A stretch of 64,000 nt of DNA. Origin: Dichomitus squalens LYAD-421 SS1. Taxonomy: Eukaryota; Basidiomycota; Agaricomycetes; Polyporales; Polyporaceae. Position numbers and translations under genes: made by a program. The notes beneath the pieces were generated by a model. It did no database searches. It was not told the origin of the DNA and saw only the letters and a program-made list of their open reading frames with translations. The DNA lies in assembly GCF_000275845.1 (NCBI RefSeq), contig NW_006766884.1, positions 265,976-329,975 on the forward strand, written 5' to 3'. This document shows positions 1 to 12,300 of this stretch, one piece after another. Within the stretch, counting starts at the first letter, position 1; every line of letters starts with the position of its first letter.

Positions 1-701
1 TCGAGAATTCCCTACATATGCACATGTCTCGCGAGCATCGACGGGGCGCCGCAGCCTGAGACATTTCGCAATATGCGTCATCGATTGTTGACCACTGGCA
101 ACGCCCATTGTTTGGAGACTTCGCGGTAGGCGATTTTGCAATTGCTCGGCGCGCAGCATGCACCAGCTTGCGCCATTTCCAAGAAACTAGTACGATATTC
201 AGAAGGGCGGAGCAATCTGATGTCGAATCGGCTGCGGACGAAGCGTCTGAGACACCGGCGTTAGTGCGAACGACATAGAAGCACGGTTGGACGTGCAGTC
301 TAGAATCAGAAGTGACATTATACAGCTTTACAGTGCGAGGAATGTTGGAATCCCAAACTGTAGTGTTACAACACCCTAAGAAAGACAGTGATGGATGGCA
401 GCGGAGGCGGACGGAGTGGCAGTCGAGATTCGTGTAAGGGGGCAGGGCAGTGAAAAGTCAAGGAATGGTAGAGTCGCAGAGCCGTGGTAAGACCCAGGAG
501 AACGGGGAACTCAGTGTGAGGGTAGAATCGTGATGTGCGAGAGTAGCATGGAGGAGCCGATCATGAAGCGTCGTCAGGCAGATAAATTAGAAGGAAGAGC
601 TATCTATGGCGAGCCTCCGGTTTCCGCGTAATGTCCCCATACTGGAAAGAAATCCCGGAGAGAAGTGGAAAGAAGACTAAGGAGGAAGAGGAGACGGCGA
701 G
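1..701. other. Intergenic / 3' flank of arrestin gene
   Basis: No open frame with family-like content was seen on either strand. This is the left edge of the window and the downstream flank of the minus-strand arrestin gene. The last exon of a gene lying further left cannot be excluded. Confidence 0.5.
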
Positions 702-2266
702 TTATATGTCCGCGCGTAGATACCGATGGACGTCGTTGAGACCTAACGCCGGGAAGGGGATCCCACCAAGGATTAGCGACTCGCTTTGAAGCGTCCCATA
801 CTGGTCTGTAGTGAGCATGATCGGTATCTCGTGTCTGTAGACGGGGAAATCCTTGAGATGCTCTGGCGGTAGGATGATCAACCGAATGGCATGCTGCGTG
901 AGGATGAATTAGAATAGATATACACGACATCTCGGAGACCAAGGCCAACGATGGACACGAACCTCAACCGCCACAGCATCTTTCACCCGCCACGAGGTCT
1001 CCCGCCCCGATTCACCTGCTTGCACCTCGAGCCGAAGGTAGGCGATGCCTTCCTGCGACTCATCCGCGAGGTAGAGGTCCGCACGCGAGAGGCATTGCTC
1101 GCGTATACTGATCTGCGCACCTAAAGATATCCACGTTTTCTGCCGCTTGACCAGCGATAAGTGGGCATTATGCGACAGCAGCCTAGCTAGCGCCGGGGAG
1201 CGAGGACTCTCGATCTTCAATAGAATGGCTATCGTGTCACCAGACGCGAAACATTTTGTTGCGGCCATCGTGAGCTGGGCGACATTGTGGGTGTCATATC
1301 TTGGACAGCGAGCAGTGTCAGACAGGCGGGACATACCGAGATCCGTGGCAAGTCTTCCCGCCGGTGTGCGTTGGGATCCTGACGAGGGAGCCAGGTTGGC
1401 TTCAGCGTGACATTGGACATGCGCTCCGAGTTCAGCACCGCATCAGTGTGAGCCCAGGGCAGCTCGTCCACCGGCGGCGTCTCCGGACGGGACTTGGGCA
1501 GGTACAGCAGTGGTACGACCAGCCTAAATGAGCATAGCAACCCGTGGGTCAACGCAGCTGCCCCTTCACAACAGCGACAGAGAGAGCTGCGTACTTCTCG
1601 TGCCGCCTCATGCCCTTGCGAGAGATGTCGACTCGGAAGGAGTAGTGTATCTCGGTCGAGATCCCGGGCTGGTAGACCGTATACGACGGCGGGAGGGGGT
1701 CGTGCTGCCCATCGAGATACGTCGGGAATTGTATCGCGAACGGGAACTCGCCCTTGAGCGTCGCGCTCTGCTTTGCGGGTGCGGTGAATACCACCTGTTT
1801 CTTTTTGAGTATCACTACTCTGCTGACGCCTGGGACGGCGACAGTAGCGTGCTGGCTCGCCGAAGTGTTGATCGCCCCTTGAAGCTATAGATAGCATCGC
1901 ATGAGATGTAATGTACGACGGCACCGATAGATGAGTACTGAGGCCCAGCAGCTCACGGCTCGCGATACTCACTGATACAGATAGCTCAACGACGTGCGAA
2001 CATGACTTGCAAAAGTTGATAACGCCGTCGATCGTCCCTCCGAGGCCGTATGCGGGGAGGGCCAGCCCCCAGTGCGGAGGATGTAGACGGACCTCGAGGT
2101 GATCAGTTTTGTATATGTGCTTCTGTTCCTGGACGGCAGGAGCAAGCCCTGTGGGATGGCGTTCGGTCTGGAGCACGCGCTCAGAGACGGATGGACGCTC
2201 AGAGTACAGTGGCGCGGGACTGGCAGGAGATGTCAGGGCATATGAAGGAGGCAGCTCGACGTCCAT
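702..2266 (-). CDS. Alpha-arrestin-like protein (arrestin N and C domains)
   Basis: Alpha-arrestins are cytosolic adaptors that recruit Nedd4/Rsp5-type ubiquitin ligases to membrane proteins for endocytosis. The model has five exons on the minus strand: 1973-2266, 1595-1884, 1337-1523, 963-1274 and 702-893. Their lengths sum to 1275 nt, or 424 residues, and the frame closes. Introns are 88, 71, 62 and 69 nt with GT-AG ends. The arrestin N-domain is visible in FPFAIQFPTYLDGQHDPLPP and the linker in YLPKSRPETPPVDELPW. The C-domain carries FASGDTIAILLKIESP and, near the end, FPVYRHEIPIMLTTDQYGTL. A PPSY motif at residues 6-9 fits the WW-binding PPxY consensus used to bind Rsp5-type ligases. The first ATG is at 2266; an in-frame TTG lies just upstream and was not used. 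The family call is firm, but the specific cargo is unknown. Confidence 0.85.
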
Positions 2267-2884
2267 GGTAATCGACAAAGACGGGACGGACGCGCAGACG
2301 CATGGGAAGCCGGCCTGGCAGGTTATGAGGCCGGGATGATCGCGGGCGTGGTCAAGGCTCTTGGGAGCAAGACGTGATGGACAAGAACATGCTGGGATTG
2401 CGCCTTGTGGTATTATAGCCGCCGCATGATGGACGCGCTATCTGCAGCGTCCTCGCCGGAGAGCTCAAAGACCGCATTCTCAGACGTAATTCCATGCGTA
2501 AATGACTCGACTCCTGCGCTCCCAGTGCTGACAAAGCCAGAGACAGACTGAAGCCATCATATGTACCCGAAGGCCGATATGCACCATCCTTGGCGTCGCT
2601 CGCTGCGGGCGGCCACCCCTATGACAAACCAAGGTACACTCTCCCTGCCCCGTCCTCATTGGCCCAACCAGCCCCCCATGATGCGTCCAATATGCTCTGG
2701 CCTTCCTTCAGCGCGCAGCCGTCTCTCGCAAGAACAGGGTAATAGCGCCCCATGCCTTAGTAATCGAATAACGAACCATACAACGTGCATACAAGTACAT
2801 CCCAGCGAGGATCGCAAGACCGCATCTTACAATAACCGTGCCAAGACATTGACATGCAGTGACTCGTGCGTGTTACGACCTTAA
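2267..2884. other. Intergenic, arrestin promoter region
   Basis: This 618-bp stretch lies between the start of the arrestin gene and the stop of the b561-like gene, both on the minus strand. It should hold the arrestin promoter. I saw no clear TATA box and no convincing coding frame. Confidence 0.45.
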
Positions 2885-4177
2885 CTAGAATAATTGCATC
2901 TTCGACGTCCTGTATTGATAAGCAGAAGGCGTTCGAATAAGATATTGAGTTGGGTCAGAAGCCGGAGAAGCCTGAAGGAACTCACCGGACTCGGACCAAG
3001 ACGGCTGCAAGCAACACGATTGGGCTAATTGTGAACGCCAGCAAACGAACGAAGAAACCGCTGGCATTATTCGACCAGTTCGACCAAGCCCCCCCGAGGT
3101 GGGTCACAAGCAGCAACAGCGGGAAGAGGATGTACCCGGACAGCCTGTCACAGCGATCGGTGGTTGACGATTATGCGTAATTCGCCGGGTGAGCGGAGGC
3201 CCGTAAGTCCTTGAGATATCGGTCGAAGGGCGACATACCTGTGGTACTTCCAGACCAGTTTCGCCTTTGGAGTGCCTCCAAACAGACGTCCGCCAAACCA
3301 AACACTTCCTCCTCCCAACACGATCTGCAATACAAGCCAGGCTACAGAGATAATCCCGATTGTCTGGCAGAGGCCTAACGTCAGTTCACGGAGAAACGCT
3401 TCGCCTCATCTCAAATGCAACAGCATCTAGACCGTTGACTGCGATATTACGGGCCGGGTGCCACAGAATCATATGACTCACACCATGCCATGAGATAAAG
3501 TGCGGGGCGTCGTTCACATATTTGCGCCAGACGATCGCGAAGGTACCCAAAGCCATCGCCGGAAAGCCGAGGGCCAACATCGCCAATTGGTGCCTCGTCA
3601 GCCCAGCAGCCTTCGTTCTGGCTTGGGAAGTGGGCTGCAGAGTCAATATACCTGCGTAAAAGGGCGCCGCTAGTGAGTTGATACACGCGTCCATGGTTTC
3701 GCTTGATGGGGGGCATGTTGGGTGGGTGAATTGTTCGGCATGATGACCCACCATAAGTAAATATCGCAATTGCCAAGCTCTGCAGTGTCGGATGGAAAAA
3801 GAACAACCCTTGCGATTTCGAATTGTTGCTGGAAATCGTGATACCCCATGTCGCCACCAAGGACACCTAAGGGCATCGCGTTTGAGACAATCCTACCCCG
3901 ATCGAGTCCACGGTACTCACTGCTACTGATATCTATTGTACAGATCCGTGAGCACTCGTGGATCGAGACGAGCAGTAGAGGAACGTACGTATGCAGCCCA
4001 CTCAGCAATTTTGTCCCCTGGCCTTCCCTCTGGCTTGAGGAACTGCTCGTCGTAACCCATGTCGTCGGCAGTGTTTAACGGAGTGAGGGGCGTGTCTGCG
4101 TCCACGTTGAGCGGCTCTTCTTCCGGCTCGGAGTATTGAGCGCCTGGGGCGGTCGTCGAGGAAATGATAGGCGGCAT
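2885..4177 (-). CDS. Cytochrome b561-domain membrane protein
   Basis: Eukaryotic b561 proteins are transmembrane haem proteins that move electrons across membranes, often from ascorbate or to ferric iron. The model has six exons: 3989-4177, 3752-3866, 3482-3651, 3239-3363, 2986-3144 and 2885-2909. They total 783 nt (260 residues) and the frame closes. After a roughly 60-residue acidic cytosolic N-terminus come the hydrophobic segments. Histidines that fit b561 haem ligands lie in HPTLQSLAIAIFTYG, TRHQLAM, ISWHG and WKYHR. ILTLQPTSQARTKAAGL and GGGSVWFGG are typical of the fungal b561 group. The final exon is only 25 nt. No DOMON or other extracellular domain is attached, so this is the stand-alone form. 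Electron donor and acceptor cannot be read from the sequence. Confidence 0.85.
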
Positions 4178-5021
4178 AGTCCTCGAGCTGGTCTTATAAG
4201 TGAGGGCGGGGAGTGTATGTATACGTGGGGAACCCGCCAGTCGCCGGTGGAAGCTCAGTATAGAAGATGGGCAACGTGTCAGAACATGGTTTGGCAGACT
4301 AGTGGACTCGTAGGAATATGGCGATTAGGAGCTGTGAACGTCTAAGCATTACACATCTCAGGGCGGTAGAGGCTGCGGGAAGAGCGATGGCCGATGTGAA
4401 CGGCTCCCTTGGCGTCTCACCCTGCAGCAGAGCCACGATCCCACGCTCAGCCCGATCCGGCTCCCGGACAACCATTGGCTGCGAACCTCTGTACTCAATC
4501 GCTAGGGGCAGTAGTCTCGAGTCTCGTTTGAGAAGCGCTGGATTGCAGAGGAGAACCCTGGCGTCGGGAATCGTGGGCACTTGCATTGTTCAGTAGTTTG
4601 GAGATCATAGGCATTTGTTGGATAAATGACAGGCCGCACTATGCACCTGGCGGAAAGATCTCCCTGGCTTCACCACGCTTGCCTACATTAATGAGCATAG
4701 GTGATGCACAGCCTGTGGTAACAGCCTTCTCTTTGGTTACACCTGCATCCGCGAGCCGTCTACCAAGGCAAGAACATGCATTGAAGTCGAGCGCTTCTGC
4801 TACCCAATGCGGAAGCGGCACTGTCCACGCGGGGTCCTGATCAGAGATCACGGAGATTGCCCGACAGACTCACGTGGGAAGACCCCAGGCGTTTCCCCGC
4901 GGGGCTGGACGCGCCGACGCGACGGAACTCTCGAGTATAATTACATACGACAGCAGTACTTGCTCGGTCCATCTCTTCCACCACCACCGTCTTCTCTGCT
5001 ACGGTACGGGTGCCATTCACG
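4178..5021. other. Divergent intergenic region with unexplained minus-strand open frames
   Basis: This 844-bp stretch separates the starts of the b561-like gene (-) and the HIBADH gene (+), so it should hold both promoters. Two minus-strand open stretches, at about 4299-4586 and 4639-4851, translate to protein-like but unrecognised sequence. I do not call them genes. Confidence 0.4.
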
Positions 5022-6196
5022 ATGCGGCCGACGACACGGCTCCTCCAGATTGCCGGGAACGGCGCACACAGGAACAAGAGCATCAGCTTCATAGGCCTGG
5101 GACGCATGGGGTCCGAGATGGCGTACAACCTCTTCTCGCGCAAGCTCGTCGAGAGCCATGGGGCGGCGCGGTTCGTCGTGTGCGATGCGCGCGAGGCGAC
5201 TTCGGCCGCCTTCGCGCACAACTTCGCGCAGCAATTCCCCGGAGTGCGTGTAGAAATCGCTACCACCCCTGCAGAGTACGTCCGCCCCGCCATATATGCA
5301 CACGCGTAGCTCGCGACTGACTACTAGTGCGATCTCGCTCCTCCGCCACATCGTCTCAGAGCGCTGCTTGCTTCGAGCACAGTCGTCACCATGTTGCCCT
5401 CTTCACCTCACGTCCGCAACGTCTACAGCGAGGAGGACGGCATCATTCCCGCCCTGCGTTCCTTGCCGCCCGAGGCCGTCCGCTCGACCCTCTGTATCGA
5501 CTCCACGACGCTCGACGTCGAAGTCGCGCGCAGCGTCGCCGCCGCCGTGCAGACCACAGGCGCTTCCATTGTCGACGCCCCCGTATCGGGCGGCGTCGCC
5601 GGAGCCAAGGCGGGCACGCTGAGCTTCCTCGTCGGCGGCCCAGAGGAGGCCTACAGGCGAGCGCACCCCTTCCTCCTGCACATGGGCCAGCGGATCATCT
5701 ATTGCGGAGAGTCGGGCGCGGGCCTCGTCGCGAAGATCTGCAACAACCTCATCCTCGGGGTGCAGCAGATCGTGGTCGCCGAGGGGATGCTGCTCGGCCA
5801 GAAGCTGGGCCTGGACCCGAAGGTGCTCGCGAGCGTCGTGAACAGCTCGACGGGCGCGTGCTGGTCGTCGTCCGTGAACAACCCCGTTCCCGGAGCGCTG
5901 CCGGACAAGTCTCCTCCCTGCGAGCGCGATTACGAGGGCGGATTCGCCACGAGTCTGATGTTGAAGGTGCGTTTGGGACGTTCGACCGTGTCGCGGTATT
6001 GACCTGGACCCTTGCAATCCGTTGCGCGTAGGACATGGGCCTTGCGACCGATCTCGCTGTCTCCACCGGGACCCCACTGCCGCTGGGCAAGAAGGCAGAG
6101 AAGATCTATGCGGATGTAGTTAGTGAAGATCCGGAGCTATCGAACAAAGACTTCTCGTCGGTGTATCGATATTTGAGATCCGCATACCCGAAGTAG
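5022..6196 (+). CDS. HIBADH: 3-hydroxyisobutyrate dehydrogenase, mitochondrial
   Basis: This enzyme oxidises 3-hydroxyisobutyrate to methylmalonate semialdehyde with NAD+ in valine catabolism, in the mitochondrial matrix. Three exons, 5022-5275, 5360-5966 and 6032-6196, give 1026 nt (341 residues) and the frame closes. The NAD-binding Gly motif is FIGLGRMGSEMAYNL. The substrate-binding signature is DAPVSGGVAGAKAGTLSF. The catalytic lysine lies in GLVAKICNNLILG. The C-terminal helical domain includes SSVNNPVPGALP. The short basic leader MRPTTRLLQIAGNG fits a mitochondrial presequence. The ATG at 5022 was chosen because the upstream in-frame codon at 5010 is GTG. The second intron, 5967-6031, lies after the catalytic region. 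Confidence 0.92.
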
Positions 6197-6796
6197 CTGT
6201 ATCTGCTTCAGATCGGTATCCCTGGATACTGCCGTTGCGAGGACGTCCGCAGTTTCCCCCCCCATGTACAAGTATCAGTACGTTTCGGGCGAGGAAGATT
6301 TCCCGAACAAGAGAAAACACTGAAACCACGTACCTATGTCGCACTCGGGCCGCCGTCCGTCGGGCGTTTGGCAGAGAGAGAGCCCGGGAGTGATCGCGTC
6401 TGCAGCCAGGGGCGTGTGCGATGAAACAGAAATCACTGTACATAAAGAACTGGCGCGGTCGCGCGCACCGTCATAACTTTTCCCTAGCACTCCCCCTCGC
6501 AGCGGTGTCGGCTAGTCGTCGAGTAGCGTCCGCGTGAGGTGATCTGGGCCAAAGATCTGGGCTGCCTGTTCGGGAAGGACCACAGCCTGGCAGTCGGTTA
6601 CGGCGGAAGAGGAGACAGCAGCTACTTAGTGATAGGCCGGGACGGCCACGGACAAATTCACATCATTCACGCCTCCTCGCTCTAAATCGCCCTTGATCAA
6701 CAGGCCCGTCTTCTTCTTTGCCCGTCCGCCTTGTCCTCCTCTCCGTTATCCGACTCCTCCTCCCCTACCTTCGCCCCGCTCCTGCTACTGCTCACG
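6197..6796. other. Intergenic region
   Basis: This is 600 bp between the HIBADH stop and the start of the epimerase-like gene, both on the plus strand. It should contain the HIBADH terminator and the next promoter. A C/T-rich tract at about 6715-6790 leads into the next ATG, as is common for fungal 5' leaders. No gene is seen. Confidence 0.45.
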
Positions 6797-8753
6797 ATGT
6801 CAAAGAAGCCGAACGCGATCATCTTCGGTGCGCCGTCCTTTGCCCGCTCTTTCTGCAGCTGCTGATCGAGGGCGCGCGATGTCCGCTCGCTTTCTGCAGG
6901 CGGGCTCAACACCTGCTCGCGCACTCTCGCCACTCTCCTCGTCCCGCCCGACGGCGGCGAAAGACTCGTCGAAGTGAGCATTTATGTCCCGCTAACCGCC
7001 CCGGCCTCTTGCGCGATGAGATGATGGCGGTCGACTGAGCATCTCTTCCCTCTCTCATAGAATCTCCGGATCGTGGACAAGTACTCCGTCGCGCCTGCCA
7101 CAACGTAAGGATTCGCTCGCTCGCCGAGTCTGTTGTGGAGGATGCCGGGTGCTCAGACCGCCTTGACCTTGACCTAGGTATCTCGGTTCTGTCTTCCCCC
7201 AGGTCCTCAAACAGCCCAACGTCGAGTACCGCCAGGCGAATCTCACCGTTGCGGGTACGTCCGTCCGTCGTCGCTGTCGCAGCCCCCTCCTGATCTGCGT
7301 CTGCACCGCGTAGCGACCGTTGCCGCGGCCTTCGATCCACCGGCAGGGCAGGACCCGTACGATTACGTCTTTGACTTCACGGGCGAGATTGGCTGGGACA
7401 GGCCAGAAGGGGTGAGTGCTATAAGCGTCGCACGCGATCGAGTGCACTCGAGGCCCTCCGGACGTCTGTTAACCTCGTGTCGCCCCGGACGCGGACGTCT
7501 GCCCAGATCCAAGTCGGCCACACGTTCAAGATCGCTCGGCAGATAGGCCTCGAGGCGGCAAAGCGGCAGGTGAAGGCGTACGTCCGTATACAGCACCCGT
7601 TCTACAATTGCAAGGAGAGCGGAAACCACGACGAGAAGGCGGAGGTGAAGCCCGAGGGTGTGGTCGGCACTTGGTGGCATGAGACCCTGCGGGCGTTGGG
7701 CGCAATCGAGGAGTGAGTGTTTCTTCTATCGCTCCGTGCTTTACTCCGGTTATCCACGATGAGACGCTGAGCATCGATGCTCGACCGTTTCCTAGCCTCA
7801 ATCTTGTCATCATCCGGACAGCCCTTCCATACGGCCCTTATATCAACTATCTCGGTATGATCGTTTTCGCTCGACGGGTCCTCGCATTGACGCTCAGACT
7901 GTCCGTCATCGCCCAGCTGTGATCCCTTTCATCGCTGTCGCAGCGTGCTATGGCCATCTGCATCAGCCCATGAAGGCGCTGTAAGTGCTGCCATGAGGAT
8001 TGGCCCGAGCGTCTGCTGACCGCCCTATCAGAAACTCGCCCGGCAAGTACCCGTCACATACCGTGCACGTCGAAGACATTGCGGGTGCGATGTGGGCAGC
8101 TGCGGAGTGGATGGCGAAGACGGGGCGAAAAGAGGGGGATGCGCTTGCGGGCGAGGAGATCGTGTTCAAGAACGAGAAGAGCAAGGCGAGCGAGGTGGAG
8201 GGCGTGGTCGCGCCGACACAGAAGGTGGTCGCGCCGCTGTTCAACATCGTGAGTGCCATTGCCAGTCGGGGTCGTGGGCGGAGCGGATGAGTGACGGGGC
8301 CTGCAGGAGGACGAGTCGAAGGTGACGCTGGTCGAGCTCGGGAACGTCATCGCGTCCTTCTTCGGCACCACCTTCGACTTCCATAACTTTGTGACGAACA
8401 TGGCTGCAAAGGTGCGTGATCCGTCCATGCCAGCTCTTCACACCCCGCTTCCCGCATTTGGCTCACCCGCCCACCGCCAGCTCCGCCTCGAGGACATGAT
8501 CGAGGACATCAACGAGGTCCACGTTAGCACCTGGACAGAGATGATCACCTCCTCGAATCCCCCCATCCCCAACACCCAGTTCTCGTCCTACATGGACCTC
8601 TCCGCCCTCAAGAAGCACGTCGTCGCCTTCAACGCCGACAAGATCAAGGAGGTCATCGGCTACAAGCTCAACTGGCCCCAGTTCAACCACGACGCCATCC
8701 GCGACATGGTCGACAAGCTCAAGGCCGAGCACAGCTGGCCAAACAACTCGTAA
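6797..8753 (+). CDS. NAD(P)-binding epimerase/dehydratase-type (extended SDR) protein
   Basis: The protein belongs to the NAD-dependent epimerase/dehydratase superfamily; its substrate is unknown. Eleven exons (6797-6827, 6900-6973, 7061-7104, 7178-7254, 7314-7411, 7507-7712, 7796-7854, 7917-7980, 8032-8248, 8307-8411, 8481-8753) sum to 1248 nt (415 residues) and the frame closes. The N-terminus MSKKPNAIIFGGLNT forms the first beta strand and nucleotide loop, a variant of the usual GxxGxxG. YDYVFDFTGEIGWDRPEG, IIRTALPYGPYINYL and HTVHVEDIAGAMWAAAEWM match later strands and the downstream substrate-domain region of extended SDRs. The C-terminal 120 residues are helical. The first exon is only 31 nt and the gene is unusually intron-rich. 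The superfamily call is secure; the reaction is not. Confidence 0.8.
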
Positions 8754-9363
8754 CGCGCTCCCCGCTGATCCCGCTCCTGCTCGCTGAACTCGCACTGTCG
8801 ATCGGTCGCGTCCGCGCGTTGCTTTCTCACGGACGGAAGGTGAATGTGTGTCCTGTCCCCGCGTCTCTCCTCCTAATGATGTTATGAATGAGTTATGTGC
8901 TACGGATCTCGCTCTGTACCTCTCACTATCACCACTAACTACTGCCACGTACTTCCCCACTGTCATCGTTACTCTTTGTCCATCTATAGCTCATGTTTTT
9001 TGCTCGTTACCACGCCCCATCCCCCCATACCCGTACCACCCGTCGCGCTCGAATCCGTCTTCTGCTCTCCAGCGCACTAATGCTCTTCGCATAATGCTCA
9101 ATTGCTTGCTATACAATCCATCACCCACGCATTGTCATCACTACTTGTCACCATAACTCCGCGAAGCCTTCTCACACTGATCCGAGCGCAATGCGCTATG
9201 TGTGATTACACCACAACATCCGCCTTACGTCTTGCGTCAAGGCTGCTCGTGCGGGTCGAAAGGCGTACGAGAGAGCGTAATAAACAGGGCAGAACGGCTT
9301 AAATATACATATGCAACGAAAGCTACATAAAGTCCCAGGCCTACACCACGTCCCCCGTACGTG
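8754..9363. other. Convergent intergenic region
   Basis: This is 610 bp between the stop codons of the epimerase-like gene (+) and the ARF-GEF gene (-). It should contain both 3' UTRs and polyadenylation sites. No coding frame or structured RNA was recognised. Confidence 0.45.
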
Positions 9364-12300
9364 TTATGAACTGGGAGCAGATGCCGAGGAAGCAGGGACC
9401 CCGGCAGATTTTGGCGGCGGCGCGGGGACGATCTCGTCCAAGAACCCGGGCAGGAACCGCTCGACGCGCTCGTGGGTCGCGGCCCACAGCGCAACCTGGC
9501 GCTCGCCCCGATCGTCTTCGGGCGTGCTTGGTGGCACGAGGAGGCCGGTGGCGTTCATCACGAGCAGCACGTTCTTCAGCGACTCGGGCACGGCTTCGTA
9601 CTAGAGACGAACGCAGTTAGCCTTCACGTATTCGCCCTATGAAGCGTAGCGCAGCACGCTGGGCAAGCGGTGCCCGCGCGCAACGCATTCACGAGGCAGG
9701 GAGACGCGTCACCGACGTACCAGCTGATCCCGGCGATCGACGTGCATGAGCCGATCGAGCAGGTCGAGGACCTGTATCCAGAGCACTCGGATGTCGGCCG
9801 TCTGGCCTTCGCGCGCTTCGAACTGCATGAAGGCCTTGCAGAGCAGCGCGGACGCCCGGAGTCGTGTTTCGGGCATGCCCATCGGATCGCGCATGAACAC
9901 CTGCTGTTTGAGAAGCTCGTCCAGGAGGGGGAAGATGACGCGGTTGAAGACTTCCTCTATCTGATTGTGGTTGCCTTCGTCTAGAGGTAGGTGCGGGCCG
10001 AGTAGGATGCGCTGGAGGTGGACCAGAGCCGTGTGCCTTATTTCCCGCGATGTGTTTGAGGACTGGCGCGCCAGGGACGAGAGGACCGGTAGGCTGAACT
10101 GGCGCCAGACTGTGAAGGTGTTAGGACAAGTATAGATAGATATGAAACGTTCGGACCCTCACTGAGTGTCCTCTGCAGACCTGACGTCTCAGCGAAACGC
10201 GCCCAACACTTCTTGAGGTCGGCGATCATGTCTACTGCCTTGCGCCCTCGCTCGACAATAGGAGAGCTAAGAAAATCAGGTTAGGCTCCACTACTTAGCG
10301 AGCGAAACCAGGCACTGACTTCGCTGCTGTCAACGCTTGTGTTCGCCGTCCTTGCTGTTGAGCATCCACGGCAATTCCGGCCACGGTCGCAAACTCGTCC
10401 AGAGCGTTGACGAGACCCGTGAAGTTGTCTGGGGTGACAGAGTCCTGAGGGCCATCGCCCACCAGAGCAGCCAAGATGTCGAAAGACTGTCTGGACGCTT
10501 CCGGATGTGAAATCGTAGAGCGCAAGAGAGCGAAGACGACATTCCACTCCGTTTGGGAGTGCACAATCTCTCTGTGCTGCTGAAGAATGTGAGTCAAGCC
10601 CGCCACGACTTGCTCCGCAACGGCGCTGGCGACGCTAGGTGGTAACCTCGCTAGAAGATCAAAGGACAGGTATATTTGGTCGCGCAGGGTATGCTGCCCG
10701 GGTGATCAGCCAATGAACTCCGTTCGGAACAACCGCTCAATTCTTACTCGTTCAGCGAGGATGAGGCATAGCCTCAGAAGCGCGACTACTGCGCGCTCGA
10801 TGAGCAGGATACTGTACTGTGTGGGCGTTGAAAGGAGAGCAGAGAGATGCTCGAAGACAATAGGCCTACCATGATGTCAGTAATCTGAAGTCACAAACCA
10901 CAACTCGACAGATTCACGTACCAGACTTCTTCGATGTACTGTGGTGTTTGACGTGCGATGCTGACCATGGTTTCCAGCAGGAAGACAGAGGCCGGATCAT
11001 ACGGCAGCGCAAACTGACCCCCTTGCGCGGCAGCCGCCGCCGCCGCTTCGTCCGACTCGAGCTTCAGCTTCGCCACTGTTCGCTCGTGTGCAAGCGCCTC
11101 CAAAGCACGAATTGCCGCGACTAGAGCTTCTGGCTCCAGTTGCCTTTCGTGACTATGAGTATCCATACTATAATGATAATGCAACTACTCACATGATCTG
11201 GGAGTATAGCTCGTCCAGGCGGCACGTTGAGATACAATCAATCGTGCAGAGCGTGTTCTCGATATCCGCATCTGTGGCATCCGGAACCAGTGCATCCGTG
11301 CTGGACGCATAAGGTGTCATCAGATATGAGGACAAAGCGGAAAGGAGACCGTCCGATCTCGGTACTGCTCTGGCCGGTTGACTGCGACGAAGGGGAATGA
11401 CGGATGATCCGCTAAGGAAGTCCTCCATCTGAAGCATGCGAGGCGGCAGAAGCGAATGCAAGAAGAGCGTTTGGAACATTTCGAAAATCTATTCGAAAGG
11501 ATGAGGCCGATATGTCTCACTGTACAGAACATCGATGTGACGCTTACCTGCGTCCAGCCTTCTCGCAGCGCGTTTGCATTGCCGTTGACGATGTTGAACA
11601 ATACAACAGCTGCAAGCTGACCCTTGAAGTTGGTTCCGAACTTGACGGACAGAGAGGATACGGTGGTCGATTGACCGTCAACATCCACCACCGGATAGTT
11701 GGGCACCTGTGACGGCTGAGACTCGGACAACAGCGAAGTCGCCTGGGAAAGCGAGATGACAACGTAGTCGAAGACGTCGGGCATATCAAAGTGCCGTGCC
11801 AGAGTAGCACATTGGCGGAAGCCGGCAATAGCCTTTTCGATGATGTAGTCGTCCTCGAAGGTGATGAAGGCGTAGGCAATTGCAGAGACTACCAGCCTCC
11901 ATACGGCCTTGAACATGTCAGCGTCGAATATGGCACTGTTGCAGGTCAAGAAGTCGCCTGGAAATCCATGAACGTGAGTAGTAAGAAGATAGACTTTCTG
12001 AGGGCACATACCAGCTTGTCGCGTGCGGGCCAATAGCTCTTTCCAAGCATACTCAAAGCCAAGCTGTCCGGTATGTTCCTCCGGCATGACAATCTCTCTC
12101 TTTCGGATCGATTCATAGATGTTCGACTGCAGCATTGCCTTTTGTCACCACAGGGCTTCGAGGGATAAAAGAAGAAGCCTTCATACCAAGAACTCCGGTG
12201 TGAAGTCAGCGCCCTCGTTGACACCCTTGAGATTGCGTTTGTAATCCTCTAGGGTCATTCGTTTCTGTTCACCAAGTCAGCCACCAGATTCATGCTGAAC

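Noticed and set aside
2267..2278. Longer arrestin N-terminus beginning with TTG
   Set aside because: Nuclear fungal genes start with ATG; the ATG at 2266 follows three codons later.
5327..6031. Plus-strand open frame of 234 residues inside HIBADH
   Set aside because: It is an Arg/Ala-rich shadow of the GC-rich HIBADH coding exon in another frame; the true frame carries all dehydrogenase motifs.
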